From contig JAUIHM010000035.1 of the NCBI GenBank assembly GCA_030432315.1, forward strand, positions 1-32,720: a stretch of DNA of 32,720 nt, read 5' to 3'. Position 1 is the first letter of the stretch. Each line of letters begins with the position of its first letter. A program made the translations under genes and the position numbers. The DNA comes from Alphaproteobacteria bacterium (GTDB lineage Bacteria > Pseudomonadota > Alphaproteobacteria > Rhodobacterales > Rhodobacteraceae). Under the pieces are notes generated by a model. The model was not told the origin of the DNA, made no database searches, and was given only the letters and a program-made list of their open reading frames with translations. This document shows, piece by piece, positions 25,539 to 32,720 of the stretch.

Positions 25539-25919
25539 ATGATGAATGTGCAGGGAAAGGTGCCGAGGAGGCTGTTTCTGCTGATGGCGGCGGTTGCCGC
25601 GGCCGGTCCGGTGGCGGCGCACCACGGCTGGCGCTGGACGGACGGAGGGGAGTTCGAACTGACCGGAGTGATCGTCGAAGTCAGGCTCGGCAATCCGCAT
25701 GGCGAGCTGACCGTCGATGTCGACGGCGAGCGGTGGATCGCGGAAATCGGCCAGCCCTACCGTAATGAGCGGGCCGGTCTGCGCAGTGACATGATCGTGC
25801 CGGGGACCGAGGTTACGCTGGTCGGCGAGCGGTCGGCCGATCCGGAGGAGCGGCTGATGAAGGTCGAGCGGGTGATCATTTCCGGACGCAACTACGACCT
25901 CTATCCGGAGCGGCTTTGA
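25539..25919 (+). CDS. DUF6152-like periplasmic protein with a possible Tat signal
   Basis: A 126-residue exported protein. A signal sequence with a twin-arginine-like PRRLFLLMAAVAAAG ends at VAAHHG. The mature part starts HHGWRW and has GGEFELTGVIVEVRLGNPHGE, WIAEIGQPYR, and VTLVGERSADPEE, then VERVIISGRNYDLYP; this fits the small DUF6152 family of beta-barrel-like periplasmic proteins. AAGGAG at 25526–25531, seven bases before the second of three in-frame start codons, sets the start at 25539. It overlaps the following membrane gene by four bases. The molecular role is unknown; the N-terminal His pair suggests metal contact but does not prove it. Confidence 0.82.
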   Translation: MMNVQGKVPRRLFLLMAAVAAAGPVAAHHGWRWTDGGEFELTGVIVEVRLGNPHGELTVDVDGERWIAEIGQPYRNERAGLRSDMIVPGTEVTLVGERSADPEERLMKVERVIISGRNYDLYPERL

Positions 25920-26353
25920 TCGAATTTGCCACGGCGCTGGAGACGACGGGGCTGGCGCAGTTCCTCAAGGGGTCGCGCTGGGTCTATCCGCTGGTCAACG
26001 CCGGGCATCTGTTGGGGATCGCGCTGCTGATCGGGGCGATGGTGCCGCTCGATCTGGTGCTGGCGGGGGTGGTGCGGCGGGCCGATCCGCAGGCGGCGCT
26101 GTCGCTGCTGCGGCCGTTCGCGGTGGCGGGGTTCGTCACGGCGGCGGGATTTGGCGTGCTGCTGTTCGTCACCCAGGCCGGGGACTACCTGCGCAATCCG
26201 GTGTTTCAGGTAAAAATGGGCCTGATCTGCGTGGCGCTGCTGAACGCGGGACTGCACATGCGGTTCGGCGGCCGGGTGTTTGCGCTGGTGTCGCTCGCGG
26301 TTTGGCTGGCGGTGCTGCTGCTCGGCCGGATGATCGGCTATGTGATCGGCTGA
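25916..26353 (+). CDS. Small polytopic membrane protein (DUF6644-like)
   Basis: A 145-residue protein with four hydrophobic segments. WVYPLVNAGHLLGIALLIGA contains a membrane His in the second segment region; LRPFAVAGFVTAAGFGVLL, VFQVKMGLICVALLNAGLH and ALVSLAVWLAVLLLGRMIGY follow. The pattern resembles the DUF6644 membrane proteins usually paired with DUF6152 partners, and the membrane His residues (GHLLG, GLHMRF) recall b-type cytochrome or copper-handling small proteins. The start is a TTG overlapping the upstream stop (TTGA), with GGAG nine bases before it. The function is unknown. Confidence 0.75.
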   Translation: MIEFATALETTGLAQFLKGSRWVYPLVNAGHLLGIALLIGAMVPLDLVLAGVVRRADPQAALSLLRPFAVAGFVTAAGFGVLLFVTQAGDYLRNPVFQVKMGLICVALLNAGLHMRFGGRVFALVSLAVWLAVLLLGRMIGYVIG

Positions 26354-26358
26354 GGAGG

Positions 26359-27576
26359 TCAGCCCGGCACGGGTGTTGCGGGGCGGCGGTTCAGGGTGAG
26401 GTAAAGGCTGCCGACAAGGATCAGGTTGAGCATGCCCGCCACCGCCGCGTTGGCGTAGGTCACGGTATAGGCGCCGGTCAGATCATAGAAAAGCCCGCCC
26501 TGCCAGCCGCCGAGGCCGTGGCCAAGCCATGCAAAGGCCAGCACGATGCCGGTCGATGAGGCGCGGCGTGAGGGCGGGGTCAGGCTGCGGGTGGTGATCA
26601 GCACGCCGGTCATGACGCCGGCATAGCCAAAGCCGTAGATCACCGCATAGACGTAGAACCCGGTGAGGCCGCTCATCCAGGTGAAGCCGAACACCAGCAG
26701 CGTCTGCCAGGCGGAGGCGGTCAGCCAGGCGGGAATCGCCCCGATCCGGTCCGCGAGAACACCGAAGAAAACCCGACCGGCGATGGCAACCATGAGCATG
26801 AGAAAAACAACGCTGCCGGCGCTGGTGGCGGCGATGCCCCGCTCCTGGATCAGCGGAACCAGATGCATCAGCGGCACCGCCATGCAGGTGCAGCACATCA
26901 GCACCGCCGCACTGAGCCAGACCAGAACCAGGCTGTTGGGCAGCCGGGTCGGCGCGTCGTCCGGCGGCCCCGAGACCGTCGCCGACCGGACCCGGCCCGG
27001 TGGATCGCGGGTCAGAAGCGCGAGCGGGATCAGGGTGGCGAGACAGAAGACGCCAAGGGCGAGCAGGGCGCCGCGCCAGCCCCAGGCGTCGATCAGAAAC
27101 GCCGCGCCGAACGGCATGCCGCCCTGGCCGATGGCCTGGCCGGCCGCGGCGATGCCGATGGCGAAACCGGCGCCGGTGCGGAACCAGTTGCCGACCAGCG
27201 CCATCAGCGGGGCAAAGATCGAGCCGCCGCCGACCGCCCCGGCGATGAAAAACAGGATGTAGAACTGCCAGAGCGCGGTCGCCTGCGAGGCGGCGAGCAC
27301 GCAGAGACCGATGGTGACGGCGCCGGTCAGGCTGATCAGCCGGATGCTGACCCGGTCGGCGACGGCGCCCATGACGATGCCGCCAACCGCCAGGCCGATC
27401 AGTCCGGCGGAATTTATCAGGGCGATCGAGCGGCGTGGCCAGCCGAATTCCGCTTCGAGCGGGACGAAAAATACCGACAGCCCGTTGACCAGCAGGCCCA
27501 TGGAAATGGCAAGCATCGCCGCCACCGAGGCGACGATTGCCCAGCGATAGGGATCGTTTTCGATCCGGTCTGTCAT
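26359..27576 (-). CDS. MFS transporter (monocarboxylate/OFA-like)
   Basis: A 405-residue major facilitator with about 12 transmembrane helices. The N-terminal half has GLSVFFVPLEAEFGWPRRSI and the loop 2–3 signature GGIVMGAVADRVSIRLI; GFAIGIAAAGQAIGQGGMPF and AWGWRGALLALG follow. A hydrophilic central loop (RDPPGRVRSATVSGPPDD) separates the halves. The C-terminal half repeats the loop signature as GRVFFGVLADRIGAIPAW. The helix 1 to helix 5 patterns are closest to monocarboxylate/oxalate–formate antiporter-like MFS members. The ATG at 27576 has GGAGGGG four bases upstream. The frame is open further upstream but without support. The substrate cannot be told. Confidence 0.93.
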   Translation of the reverse strand: MTDRIENDPYRWAIVASVAAMLAISMGLLVNGLSVFFVPLEAEFGWPRRSIALINSAGLIGLAVGGIVMGAVADRVSIRLISLTGAVTIGLCVLAASQATALWQFYILFFIAGAVGGGSIFAPLMALVGNWFRTGAGFAIGIAAAGQAIGQGGMPFGAAFLIDAWGWRGALLALGVFCLATLIPLALLTRDPPGRVRSATVSGPPDDAPTRLPNSLVLVWLSAAVLMCCTCMAVPLMHLVPLIQERGIAATSAGSVVFLMLMVAIAGRVFFGVLADRIGAIPAWLTASAWQTLLVFGFTWMSGLTGFYVYAVIYGFGYAGVMTGVLITTRSLTPPSRRASSTGIVLAFAWLGHGLGGWQGGLFYDLTGAYTVTYANAAVAGMLNLILVGSLYLTLNRRPATPVPG

Positions 27577-27715
27577 CTGTCCCCTCCGGCCCGCCCGGGC
27601 CCGCGGCGCCTGGCGAAGTTCACAGTAACACGTTGCGGCTCCGCTGTCTGCGCCGTGGAGGCAGGCGCCGGCATCACCTGTGGTTTGGCTGGCAACGGTC
27701 TTTCCCCTGTCGCGG

Positions 27716-28519
27716 CTAGAGGAGGAAGTCGCCGGCGGTGAGTGTCGGAAGGCCGTCGATGATGATTTCCAGATCGGCAGTGCCGTCGCCGTTGCTGTCC
27801 GCCATGACAATGCCCCCGTCGTAGCGGAGTTCCCCGGCCGTGTTTGTGAAAGCGTCGTCGTCGATGAAGGTGAAGGCCTGGTTGCCGGCAGTTCCCCGGA
27901 CCGCGTCAATCGCTTCGAGGTCAATCATGTCGGTTCCAAACAGGTTGAAATCAAAGACCGTATCCCGTCCACCGGCCGCGTTGGAATCGGCGGGCCGTTC
28001 GTAGACGAAGCGTGTATCGCCGGTTCCCCCATTCAGGCTGTCCGCGCCCCTTCCGCCGACAAGAACATCGTCGCCGGCGTTTCCGTAGAGCGTGTCCGCG
28101 CCGCGTTCCCCGCGCAGGATGTTGCGGCCGGTGCTGCCGGAGATGCGGTTGTCGAGGTCGTTTCCGGTAGCGTTCGAGTGCGAGGTTCCCTGAATGATGA
28201 TGTCCTCGACATTGTCGGAGAGCACGGTATCGACGGTGGTGATGACGCGGTCAAAACCTGCCCCGGCTTCCTCGACGACAACATCACGGGTATCGGAGAC
28301 GTAGTACTCGTCGTCACCCCCGCCGCCCTCCATCCGGTTCCGGCCTGCGCCGCCGGTCAGGCTGTCGTCGCCCCCGGCGCCAACAAGCCGGTCGTCGCCG
28401 TCTCCACCGCTCATCCGGGTGTCGCCGTTCCTCGCGCGCAATACGTCATCGCCGTTGCCCCCGAACATGTCCGTGCCGCCGATCAGGATGTCGTTGCCGG
28501 CGATACCTTCGATCCAGCC
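27716..28519 (-). pseudogene. 3' part of the RTX protein gene, downstream of an in-frame TAG
   Basis: The frame that ends at the TAG at 28520–28522 continues uninterrupted after it to a stop at 27716–27718, so this is the second half of one original gene. It encodes more RTX nonapeptide repeats (GNDILIGGTD directly after the stop, then GGNGDD, GGDGDDRL, GAGGDDSL) and another long module with LSDNVEDIIIQG. The end is the terminal domain (FVYERPADSN, DTVFDFNLFGTDMIDLEAID, ADLEIIIDGLP, LTAGDFLL) that carries the type I secretion signal in this family. The first ATG is at 28468 without a good ribosome site. Readthrough of the whole would give about 683 residues. Sequencing error, a recent mutation or stop-codon readthrough are all possible. 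Confidence 0.7.
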
Positions 28520-29767
28520 CTACGCGCGGATCACGTTGTTGAGGGCGTTGCCGTATGCCGCGCCCGACCCGAGCATGGTCAGGTTTTCCAGATGATCCGC
28601 CAGGGTGAAGCGCATGTCGCCATAGACAAAGATGCTGTCGGTCCCTTCATTTGCCAGTTCGACAATGTCGTAGGCGTTGTTCTCCAGCAGATGGTAGGTG
28701 TCATCCCCCCTGCCGCCTTCAAGGACGTCATTGCCAATGCCGCCGTAGAGACTGTCCCGTCCGGCGTCGCCGATCAGATGATTGTTGCCGTCGCCACCTT
28801 CGAGGCTGTCATTGCCGTTTCGGCCCCTGAGAACATTGTCGGAGTCATTGCCGATGAGGATATTGTTGCCATTGTTGCCGGTACCGTCGACCGATCCCGT
28901 GCCCTTGAGGATCAGGTTTTCAACATTGTCAGCCAGTTTCAGCCCCAGCCGGGTGATGACGGTGTCATTGCCTTCATTCCCGCGCTCAACAACCCTGTCG
29001 CCGGTATCGTCGACGACATAGATGTCGTCACCCCGCCCACCCGTCATCAGGTCGGCGCCGCGGCCGCCGTTCAGACTGTCATCTCCGCCCTGTCCCCTGA
29101 GGTGGTTTGCGCCGGAATTTCCTTTGAGCACGTTGTTCAGGCCGTTGCCGGTCGCATCCTTGTCGGTCTTACCCAGGAGTGTAAGGTCTTCGACATTGTC
29201 CTGCAGCGCGAAACTGACCGAAGACAGGACGAGGTCACGCCCTTCGTCTTCGTATTCGAAGGTGCGGTCCGACGCCTGGGAGACGACGTAGGTGTCGTTT
29301 CCGGCTCCGCCGTCCATCCAGTCGCTGCCGGAACCGCCGTCGATGTAGTCATCGCCGGCATCTCCATAGAGCCAGTCATTGCCGCCGCTGCCAAACAGCC
29401 GGTCGTCGCCGAGGTAGCCGGAAAAGGCGTTGTTGGATCCATTGCCGCGAAAAACGAAACCCGCAGCGGCTTCGGTTCCAAAGTCGTCCTCAAACCGTTC
29501 GGCACGGAGCGGACTGCTGAAGATGAGCGTAAAGTGGTCCTGACCGTTTACGGACTGGACTGCCCTGTTGACGAGGCCGGTTCCGGTGTCGGTGTCGAAG
29601 CGTCCGAGCCATGTTTCGGTAACCGTCATCCCTGCGAATGCACCGCCAAGGATTCTGCCTTCGAACGCCATCGAAGTCCGGGTAATCTCCGGGGCACTCC
29701 AGTCGGCCGCCTCGTGATACATGTAGCCGGTGTTTCCCGCCGACGCGTCAACTCTTACCGTAATCAT
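28520..29767 (-). CDS. RTX calcium-binding repeat protein, truncated by an in-frame TAG
   Basis: A 415-residue product as the sequence stands. The first ~130 residues are a non-repeat domain (GNTGYMYHEAADWSAPEITR, GQDHFTLIFSSPLRAERF). RTX nonapeptides GGxGxDxLx follow (GSGGNDWLYGDAGDDYIDGG and more), with long modules in which DNVE(D/N)L.L.G is followed by ATGN or GTGN and LNN. These repeats bind Ca2+ and fold outside the cell. GGAGG five bases before the ATG at 29767 fixes the start; an upstream ATG at 29860 lacks a comparable site. The stop at 28520–28522 comes directly after NALNNVIRA, in the middle of a repeat, so the product lacks its C-terminal secretion signal and is probably non-functional. 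No T1SS genes are in the window. Confidence 0.8.
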   Translation of the reverse strand: MITVRVDASAGNTGYMYHEAADWSAPEITRTSMAFEGRILGGAFAGMTVTETWLGRFDTDTGTGLVNRAVQSVNGQDHFTLIFSSPLRAERFEDDFGTEAAAGFVFRGNGSNNAFSGYLGDDRLFGSGGNDWLYGDAGDDYIDGGSGSDWMDGGAGNDTYVVSQASDRTFEYEDEGRDLVLSSVSFALQDNVEDLTLLGKTDKDATGNGLNNVLKGNSGANHLRGQGGDDSLNGGRGADLMTGGRGDDIYVVDDTGDRVVERGNEGNDTVITRLGLKLADNVENLILKGTGSVDGTGNNGNNILIGNDSDNVLRGRNGNDSLEGGDGNNHLIGDAGRDSLYGGIGNDVLEGGRGDDTYHLLENNAYDIVELANEGTDSIFVYGDMRFTLADHLENLTMLGSGAAYGNALNNVIRA

Positions 29768-29900
29768 GGCTTCCTCCGCGATTTCTGCTGAACCGTCATT
29801 TAAAATTCCACTATCTGAATATGTTGACTGTGGTCCCGTAACACTGATCTGGATCAACATGGGTTGGTACGTAACCCGCCGGGAACGGTTCCGTCGAAGT

Positions 29901-29931
29901 GGCCCTGACGGGCTTCCCGCCCGCCAGGGTC
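29901..29931. repeat. Strong GC-rich hairpin without T-tract
   Basis: The left arm CCCTG-A-CGGGC (29903–29913) pairs with GCCCG-C-CAGGG (29919–29929) with one A·C mismatch and a five-base loop. One G·T wobble and one G–C pair extend it outward. No run of T follows on either strand, so it is not a standard terminator; it would lie in the leader or promoter zone of the RTX gene. Confidence 0.7.
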
Positions 29932-30033
29932 CAGCGCCGGCTGCGCTGTCGTGGGCCTGCCGGAGGGTCGAGTTAAGAATCAGCAAACGTTGATAAAAAC
30001 CACACCATTGTTTTTCTGGATACGGTTCGTCAG

Positions 30034-30048
30034 ACGATCTAGGATCGT
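30034..30048. promoter_or_regulatory. Perfect dyad ACGATC-TAG-GATCGT, possible operator
   Basis: Two six-base arms around a three-base centre, 47 bases before the DUF3300 start. It overlaps a weak candidate -10 (TAGGAT). A regulator-binding site is plausible by position; chance occurrence cannot be excluded. Confidence 0.3.
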
Positions 30049-30094
30049 GTGGAAACCGCCTGCACCTGAGGGCGGATTGCGGGAGGAAACAGCT

Positions 30095-31474
30095 ATGGAC
30101 GGGAACCGGTTCGGGTGTGTTGCGATCCTGGCAATGGGGGTTGCGGCCGTCGCACTGCCGGTGCCGCGGGCCTGGTCGCAGAGCGGCGGGACGGAAAGCG
30201 CCACGGACGCAGAGGCCGCGCCCGCGGGCGAAGAGGATTCGGCTCTGCTCGGCGAAGAGGAACTGGATGAACTGGTGGCGCCGGTCGCCCTGTTCCCGGA
30301 TTCGCTGCTGGCGCAGATCGCAGTGGCCGCGACCTATCCGCTCGATGTGATGAAGGCCGACCGCTTTGTCGAAGACAGCGCCGATCTGAGCGACGCGGAG
30401 CGGATGAACGCGGCCGAGCAGCAGGACTGGGATCCGAGCATCCAGGTTCTGGCGGGCGGTTTTCCCGATGTTGTCAGCCGGATGGCGGATGAGATCGACT
30501 GGACCGAGACTTTCGGCGAGGCCGTGCTGGCCCAGACCGATGACGTGCTGGCTGCGGTGCAGCGCCAGCGGGCCAGGGCCCATGAATTCGGCAACCTCGA
30601 AAGCAACGAGGCCCAGCAGGTGGAGGTGGAGGACGGCGAGATCTCGATCGCGCCTGCCGATCCGGAAATTGTCTATGTGCCGAGTTACGACAGTTCGATG
30701 GCCTTCGCCCAGCCCGTGACCACCGCGCCGGTGGTTGACGGCTATTCCGGCACTGACATGATCATGGCCGGCGCGATGTCGTTCGGCGCGGCGATGCTGG
30801 TCAACGAAATTTTTGACGACGACGATGACGACTGGGACGATTACTGGCGGCACGGGCCGGGCTATCCGCCACCGATCCACTGGGGGGACGGTGATGGCGG
30901 CATCTATCCGCGACCGGGTATAGACGTGGATGGTGACGTCAACATCGACATAGACAGAGGCAACATCGGCGACCGGGTCGGAAAGATCGACCGGGACGAG
31001 ATCGACCTCGGTGACCGGGACGGCAAATGGAAACCTGACGAGGACCGGCGCAACGAGGCGCAGGCGGCGTTGCGTGACCGCAAGGGCGGAGATCATCCGA
31101 GAGAGGGAGCCGGGTCCGGCATGGCCCTCGGTCAGGGCGGCGGCAGGGATGGCGCCCGCGACGACCTCAAGCGGCGGATCGAGGCGGGCGGAAATGGTGA
31201 TGGACAGGCGCGGCAGGCCGCGGCGGCGCGCAGGAACGCGCCGGCCGCCGCGCGGCCAGCTCTTCCTTCCGGCGGCGCGAAACCGAAGATCGCCGCGGCG
31301 CATCCTAAGAAGATTTCCAAACCGGCCAGGGGGGGCGTGAAGCCGAAACTCAGCCGACCGGCCGGTCCCAAGAAATCCGCCAGCGCCTTTCAGCGCAAGA
31401 GCAGCGGATCGAAGGCCCGCAAGGCCAGCAACCGGGGCAGGGCCAGCGCCGGGAATCGCGGAAGACGCAGGTAG
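30095..31474 (+). CDS. DUF3300 family envelope protein with a long basic C-terminal tail
   Basis: A 459-residue exported protein. The signal peptide is about residues 1–28 (VAILAMGVAAVALPVPRAW). The DUF3300 core follows: LGEEELDELVAPVALFPDSL, LAQIAVAATYPLDVMKADRF, WDPSIQVLAGGFPDVVSRM, and IAPADPEIVYVPSYDSSMAF. A hydrophobic AGAMSFGAAMLVNEIF precedes an acidic run (seven consecutive Asp, broken by Trp, then DDYW), an aspartate-rich stretch (DVDGDVNIDIDRGN) and a very basic Ala/Lys/Arg/Pro tail of more than 100 residues. GGAGG eight bases before the ATG at 30095 fixes the start. It is followed 10 bases later by a DUF2950 gene, its common partner. The function is unknown. Confidence 0.93.
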   Translation: MDGNRFGCVAILAMGVAAVALPVPRAWSQSGGTESATDAEAAPAGEEDSALLGEEELDELVAPVALFPDSLLAQIAVAATYPLDVMKADRFVEDSADLSDAERMNAAEQQDWDPSIQVLAGGFPDVVSRMADEIDWTETFGEAVLAQTDDVLAAVQRQRARAHEFGNLESNEAQQVEVEDGEISIAPADPEIVYVPSYDSSMAFAQPVTTAPVVDGYSGTDMIMAGAMSFGAAMLVNEIFDDDDDDWDDYWRHGPGYPPPIHWGDGDGGIYPRPGIDVDGDVNIDIDRGNIGDRVGKIDRDEIDLGDRDGKWKPDEDRRNEAQAALRDRKGGDHPREGAGSGMALGQGGGRDGARDDLKRRIEAGGNGDGQARQAAAARRNAPAAARPALPSGGAKPKIAAAHPKKISKPARGGVKPKLSRPAGPKKSASAFQRKSSGSKARKASNRGRASAGNRGRRR

Positions 31475-31484
31475 GGGATCGGTC

Positions 31485-32411
31485 ATGTTTGCACGGAATT
31501 TCGTTTTGCCACTGCTGACCTCCGGTCTGACCGCGCTGGTTCCTCCGCCCGCTGCCGCGGAGCCGCTCGCGTTCGAGACGCCCGAGGCGGCGGTGGATGC
31601 CGTTGCCGCAGCGGTCGAGGCCGGCGACGGACCCGGCCTGATCGCGGTCTTTGGCGAAGAGAATGCCGATCTGGTCACGACCGGCGAACACGCACAGGAT
31701 GTCGATATCTGGGGGGGATTCCTGCGCGACTACCGGGCGCGCAGCGAACTGCTCGACGACGGGTCCGGGCGCGTGGAACTGCTGGTCGGCCGGGATCTCT
31801 GGCCTTTCCCGGCGCCGCTGACCCGAAGCGACGCGGGCACCTGGTCCTTCGATGCCGCATCCGCGCGGGAAGAGATTCTGTTCCGGCGCATCGGCCGGAA
31901 CGAGCTGAACGTCATCGACCTGCTGCACGGCTACGTGCTGGCGCAGCGGGAGTTTCGCACCATCGACCATGACGGCGACGGTGTTCCCGCCTTCGCCAAT
32001 GCGATCCTGAGCGATGACGGCGCACGCAACGGCCTCTACTGGCCGCCGGAACCCGGAACGCCGGAAAGCCCGATTGGCGAATTTGTCGCGCGGGCTTCGG
32101 CGGAGGGGTACAGGTTTGACGGCGAGGACCAGGCGCCGGAGCCGTATCTGGGGTATCTCTACCAAATTCTGACCGCCCAGGGGGACCATGCGCCCGGCGG
32201 CGCATACGACTACATGGTCAGCGGTCACATGCTGGCGGGACATGCGCTGCTCGCCTGGCCGGCGGAATATGGGGAAACCGGGATCATGACCTTCATGGTC
32301 GGGGAATCCGGCGTGATCTATGAGGCGGATCTCGGAGAGGATACCGCAGGCGTCGTGGACGGGATCACGGCTTTTGACCCCGGCGACGGCTGGTCGGTGG
32401 TGGAGGAGTGA
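31485..32411 (+). CDS. DUF2950 family periplasmic protein
   Basis: A 308-residue exported protein. The signal peptide is about residues 1–25, ending PPPAAAEP. Family features are FETPEAAVDAVAAAVEAGD, LIAVFGEENADLV, LVGRDLWPFPAP, then WSFDAASAREEILFRRIGRN ELNVID (here split for length), an YVLAQREF motif, GLYWP, PYLGYLYQILTAQGDHAPGG, and YMVSGHMLAGHALLAWPAEY with ETGIMTFMVG near the C-terminus. Length and order match DUF2950. It starts 10 bases after the DUF3300 stop, so the two form one operon; the pairing is widespread. The biochemical role is unknown. Confidence 0.94.
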   Translation: MFARNFVLPLLTSGLTALVPPPAAAEPLAFETPEAAVDAVAAAVEAGDGPGLIAVFGEENADLVTTGEHAQDVDIWGGFLRDYRARSELLDDGSGRVELLVGRDLWPFPAPLTRSDAGTWSFDAASAREEILFRRIGRNELNVIDLLHGYVLAQREFRTIDHDGDGVPAFANAILSDDGARNGLYWPPEPGTPESPIGEFVARASAEGYRFDGEDQAPEPYLGYLYQILTAQGDHAPGGAYDYMVSGHMLAGHALLAWPAEYGETGIMTFMVGESGVIYEADLGEDTAGVVDGITAFDPGDGWSVVEE

Positions 32412-32556
32412 CCGGCGGTACCGTGAATTTCGGGCACAGTTTTTCGCGGGTCCGGGGCAGCCTGACGTTCTTTCTGGCTTCGGAGCTGCAAAAACGCTAG
32501 TCTGCCCGGCAAAAGCCGGCGGATGAGAACGGCCGGCCCTTTGAGGCTTGGGGCAG

Positions 32557-32720
32557 ATGAAGCAGTGGATTGCAAAGACGGCGCGAATTGCGTGTGCCGC
32601 GATGGTGGCCGGTGTGCTGGCGGGATGTACCCTGCCGCGGTCAGGACCGACGGCATCGGAAGTTCTGTCGGCCGAAGGCGCGCAGGCGGCGGGTCTGACC
32701 ATCATCAACGTGACGCCTGC
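32557..32720 (+). CDS. Polysaccharide export lipoprotein, Wza-like (N-terminal fragment)
   Basis: The window ends after 54 codons. The N-terminus is a lipoprotein signal with lipobox VLAGC at residues 20–24, followed by TLPRSGPTASEVLSAEG and LTIINVTP. This start resembles outer-membrane polysaccharide export proteins (Poly_export/Wza family) of alphaproteobacteria, whose mature part begins with '(L)PRSGP'. GGGG lies just before the ATG at 32557. Most of the protein is off the window, so the family assignment rests on the signal and first motif only. It suggests a capsule or exopolysaccharide locus beyond the edge. Confidence 0.7.
   Translation, partial: MKQWIAKTARIACAAMVAGVLAGCTLPRSGPTASEVLSAEGAQAAGLTIINVTP

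Larger units (their letters stand above)
29768..30094. promoter_or_regulatory. Divergent intergenic region between the RTX gene and the DUF3300 gene
   Basis: This 327-base stretch must hold promoters in both directions. The parts near each gene are AT-richer than the surroundings (about 29805–29830 and 29970–30015). It contains a strong hairpin at 29901–29931 and a dyad at 30034–30048. A weak candidate promoter for the DUF3300 gene is TGGATA (30017–30022) with TAGGAT (30040–30045), 17 bases apart, each matching consensus at four of six positions. I see no convincing coding sequence here. Confidence 0.45.

Noticed and set aside
27716..29767. Two separate RTX genes
   Set aside because: Both parts are in the same frame with no other stop between them, the repeat pattern crosses the TAG, and the second part lacks a ribosome site. 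One interrupted gene is simpler.
27680..29791. A 703-residue open frame on the plus strand, antisense to the RTX gene
   Set aside because: It is the mirror of repetitive GC-rich RTX codons. It has no ribosome site or recognisable domain, while the minus strand shows unmistakable RTX repeats.
31350..32708. A 452-residue antisense open frame across the DUF2950 gene and the window end
   Set aside because: It shows no domain and no start signal, and it lies opposite two well-supported genes with signal peptides and Shine–Dalgarno sites.

Overview
This window is a GC-rich stretch of an alphaproteobacterial chromosome. The evidence is the gene order ribE–ribBX–ribH–nusB, the set 'twin-transmembrane protein – PduO-type adenosyltransferase – etfB – etfA – hbdA', a RibBX-type riboflavin enzyme and a Wza-like lipoprotein of the LPRSGPT type. 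I cannot fix the genus from sequence alone. Most genes are ordinary chromosomal genes with clear ribosome binding sites.

Layout. 1–760: the end of a probable AlkC-type DNA repair protein and a nucleotidyltransferase-family protein. 863–8933 (mostly minus strand): a fatty-acid and electron-transfer block (hbdA, etfA, etfB, cobalamin adenosyltransferase, twin-TM protein). It is split by a large chemoreceptor plus a divergent small membrane protein, and by a hemolysin-III-like gene. 9018–12149 (minus): a tightly overlapping lipid cassette (CDP-alcohol phosphatidyltransferase, PlsC-like acyltransferase, CdsA-like enzyme) with an SDR gene just upstream. 12227–14467: parC.

14588–21746 is the most unusual part. 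Four otherwise different proteins share an N-terminal module (Leu-Gln / Ala-Asn rich, with a 'RLxxLQ' core) followed by an 'LQR' tripeptide. They then diverge into an M91-type zinc metalloprotease, a protein with a distinctive central domain, a protein with three glycine/alanine-rich hydrophobic segments, and a protein whose only cysteine sits in a papain/YopT-like context. Two of the four also share a C-terminal domain made of two internal repeats. I interpret this as a small polymorphic effector or toxin island, possibly cargo for an extracellular contractile injection system (eCIS) encoded elsewhere. No injection-system structural gene is visible here. An SDR gene is embedded in the island.

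21773–27576: a membrane protein, nusB, ribH, ribBX and ribE (minus strand), a DUF6152/DUF6644-like periplasmic and membrane pair (plus strand), and an MFS transporter. 27716–29767: an RTX calcium-binding repeat protein interrupted by one in-frame TAG, so its C-terminal type I secretion signal is cut off. After a 327-base divergent intergenic region with a strong hairpin come a DUF3300–DUF2950 envelope gene pair and the start of a polysaccharide-export lipoprotein that runs off the window.

How the genes work together: the ETF and hydroxybutyryl-CoA dehydrogenase genes serve acyl-CoA oxidation. The rib genes supply the flavin (FAD) that ETF needs and travel with nusB. The lipid cassette should make an unidentified minor phospholipid from CDP-diacylglycerol. 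The envelope proteins and the RTX gene face the cell exterior.
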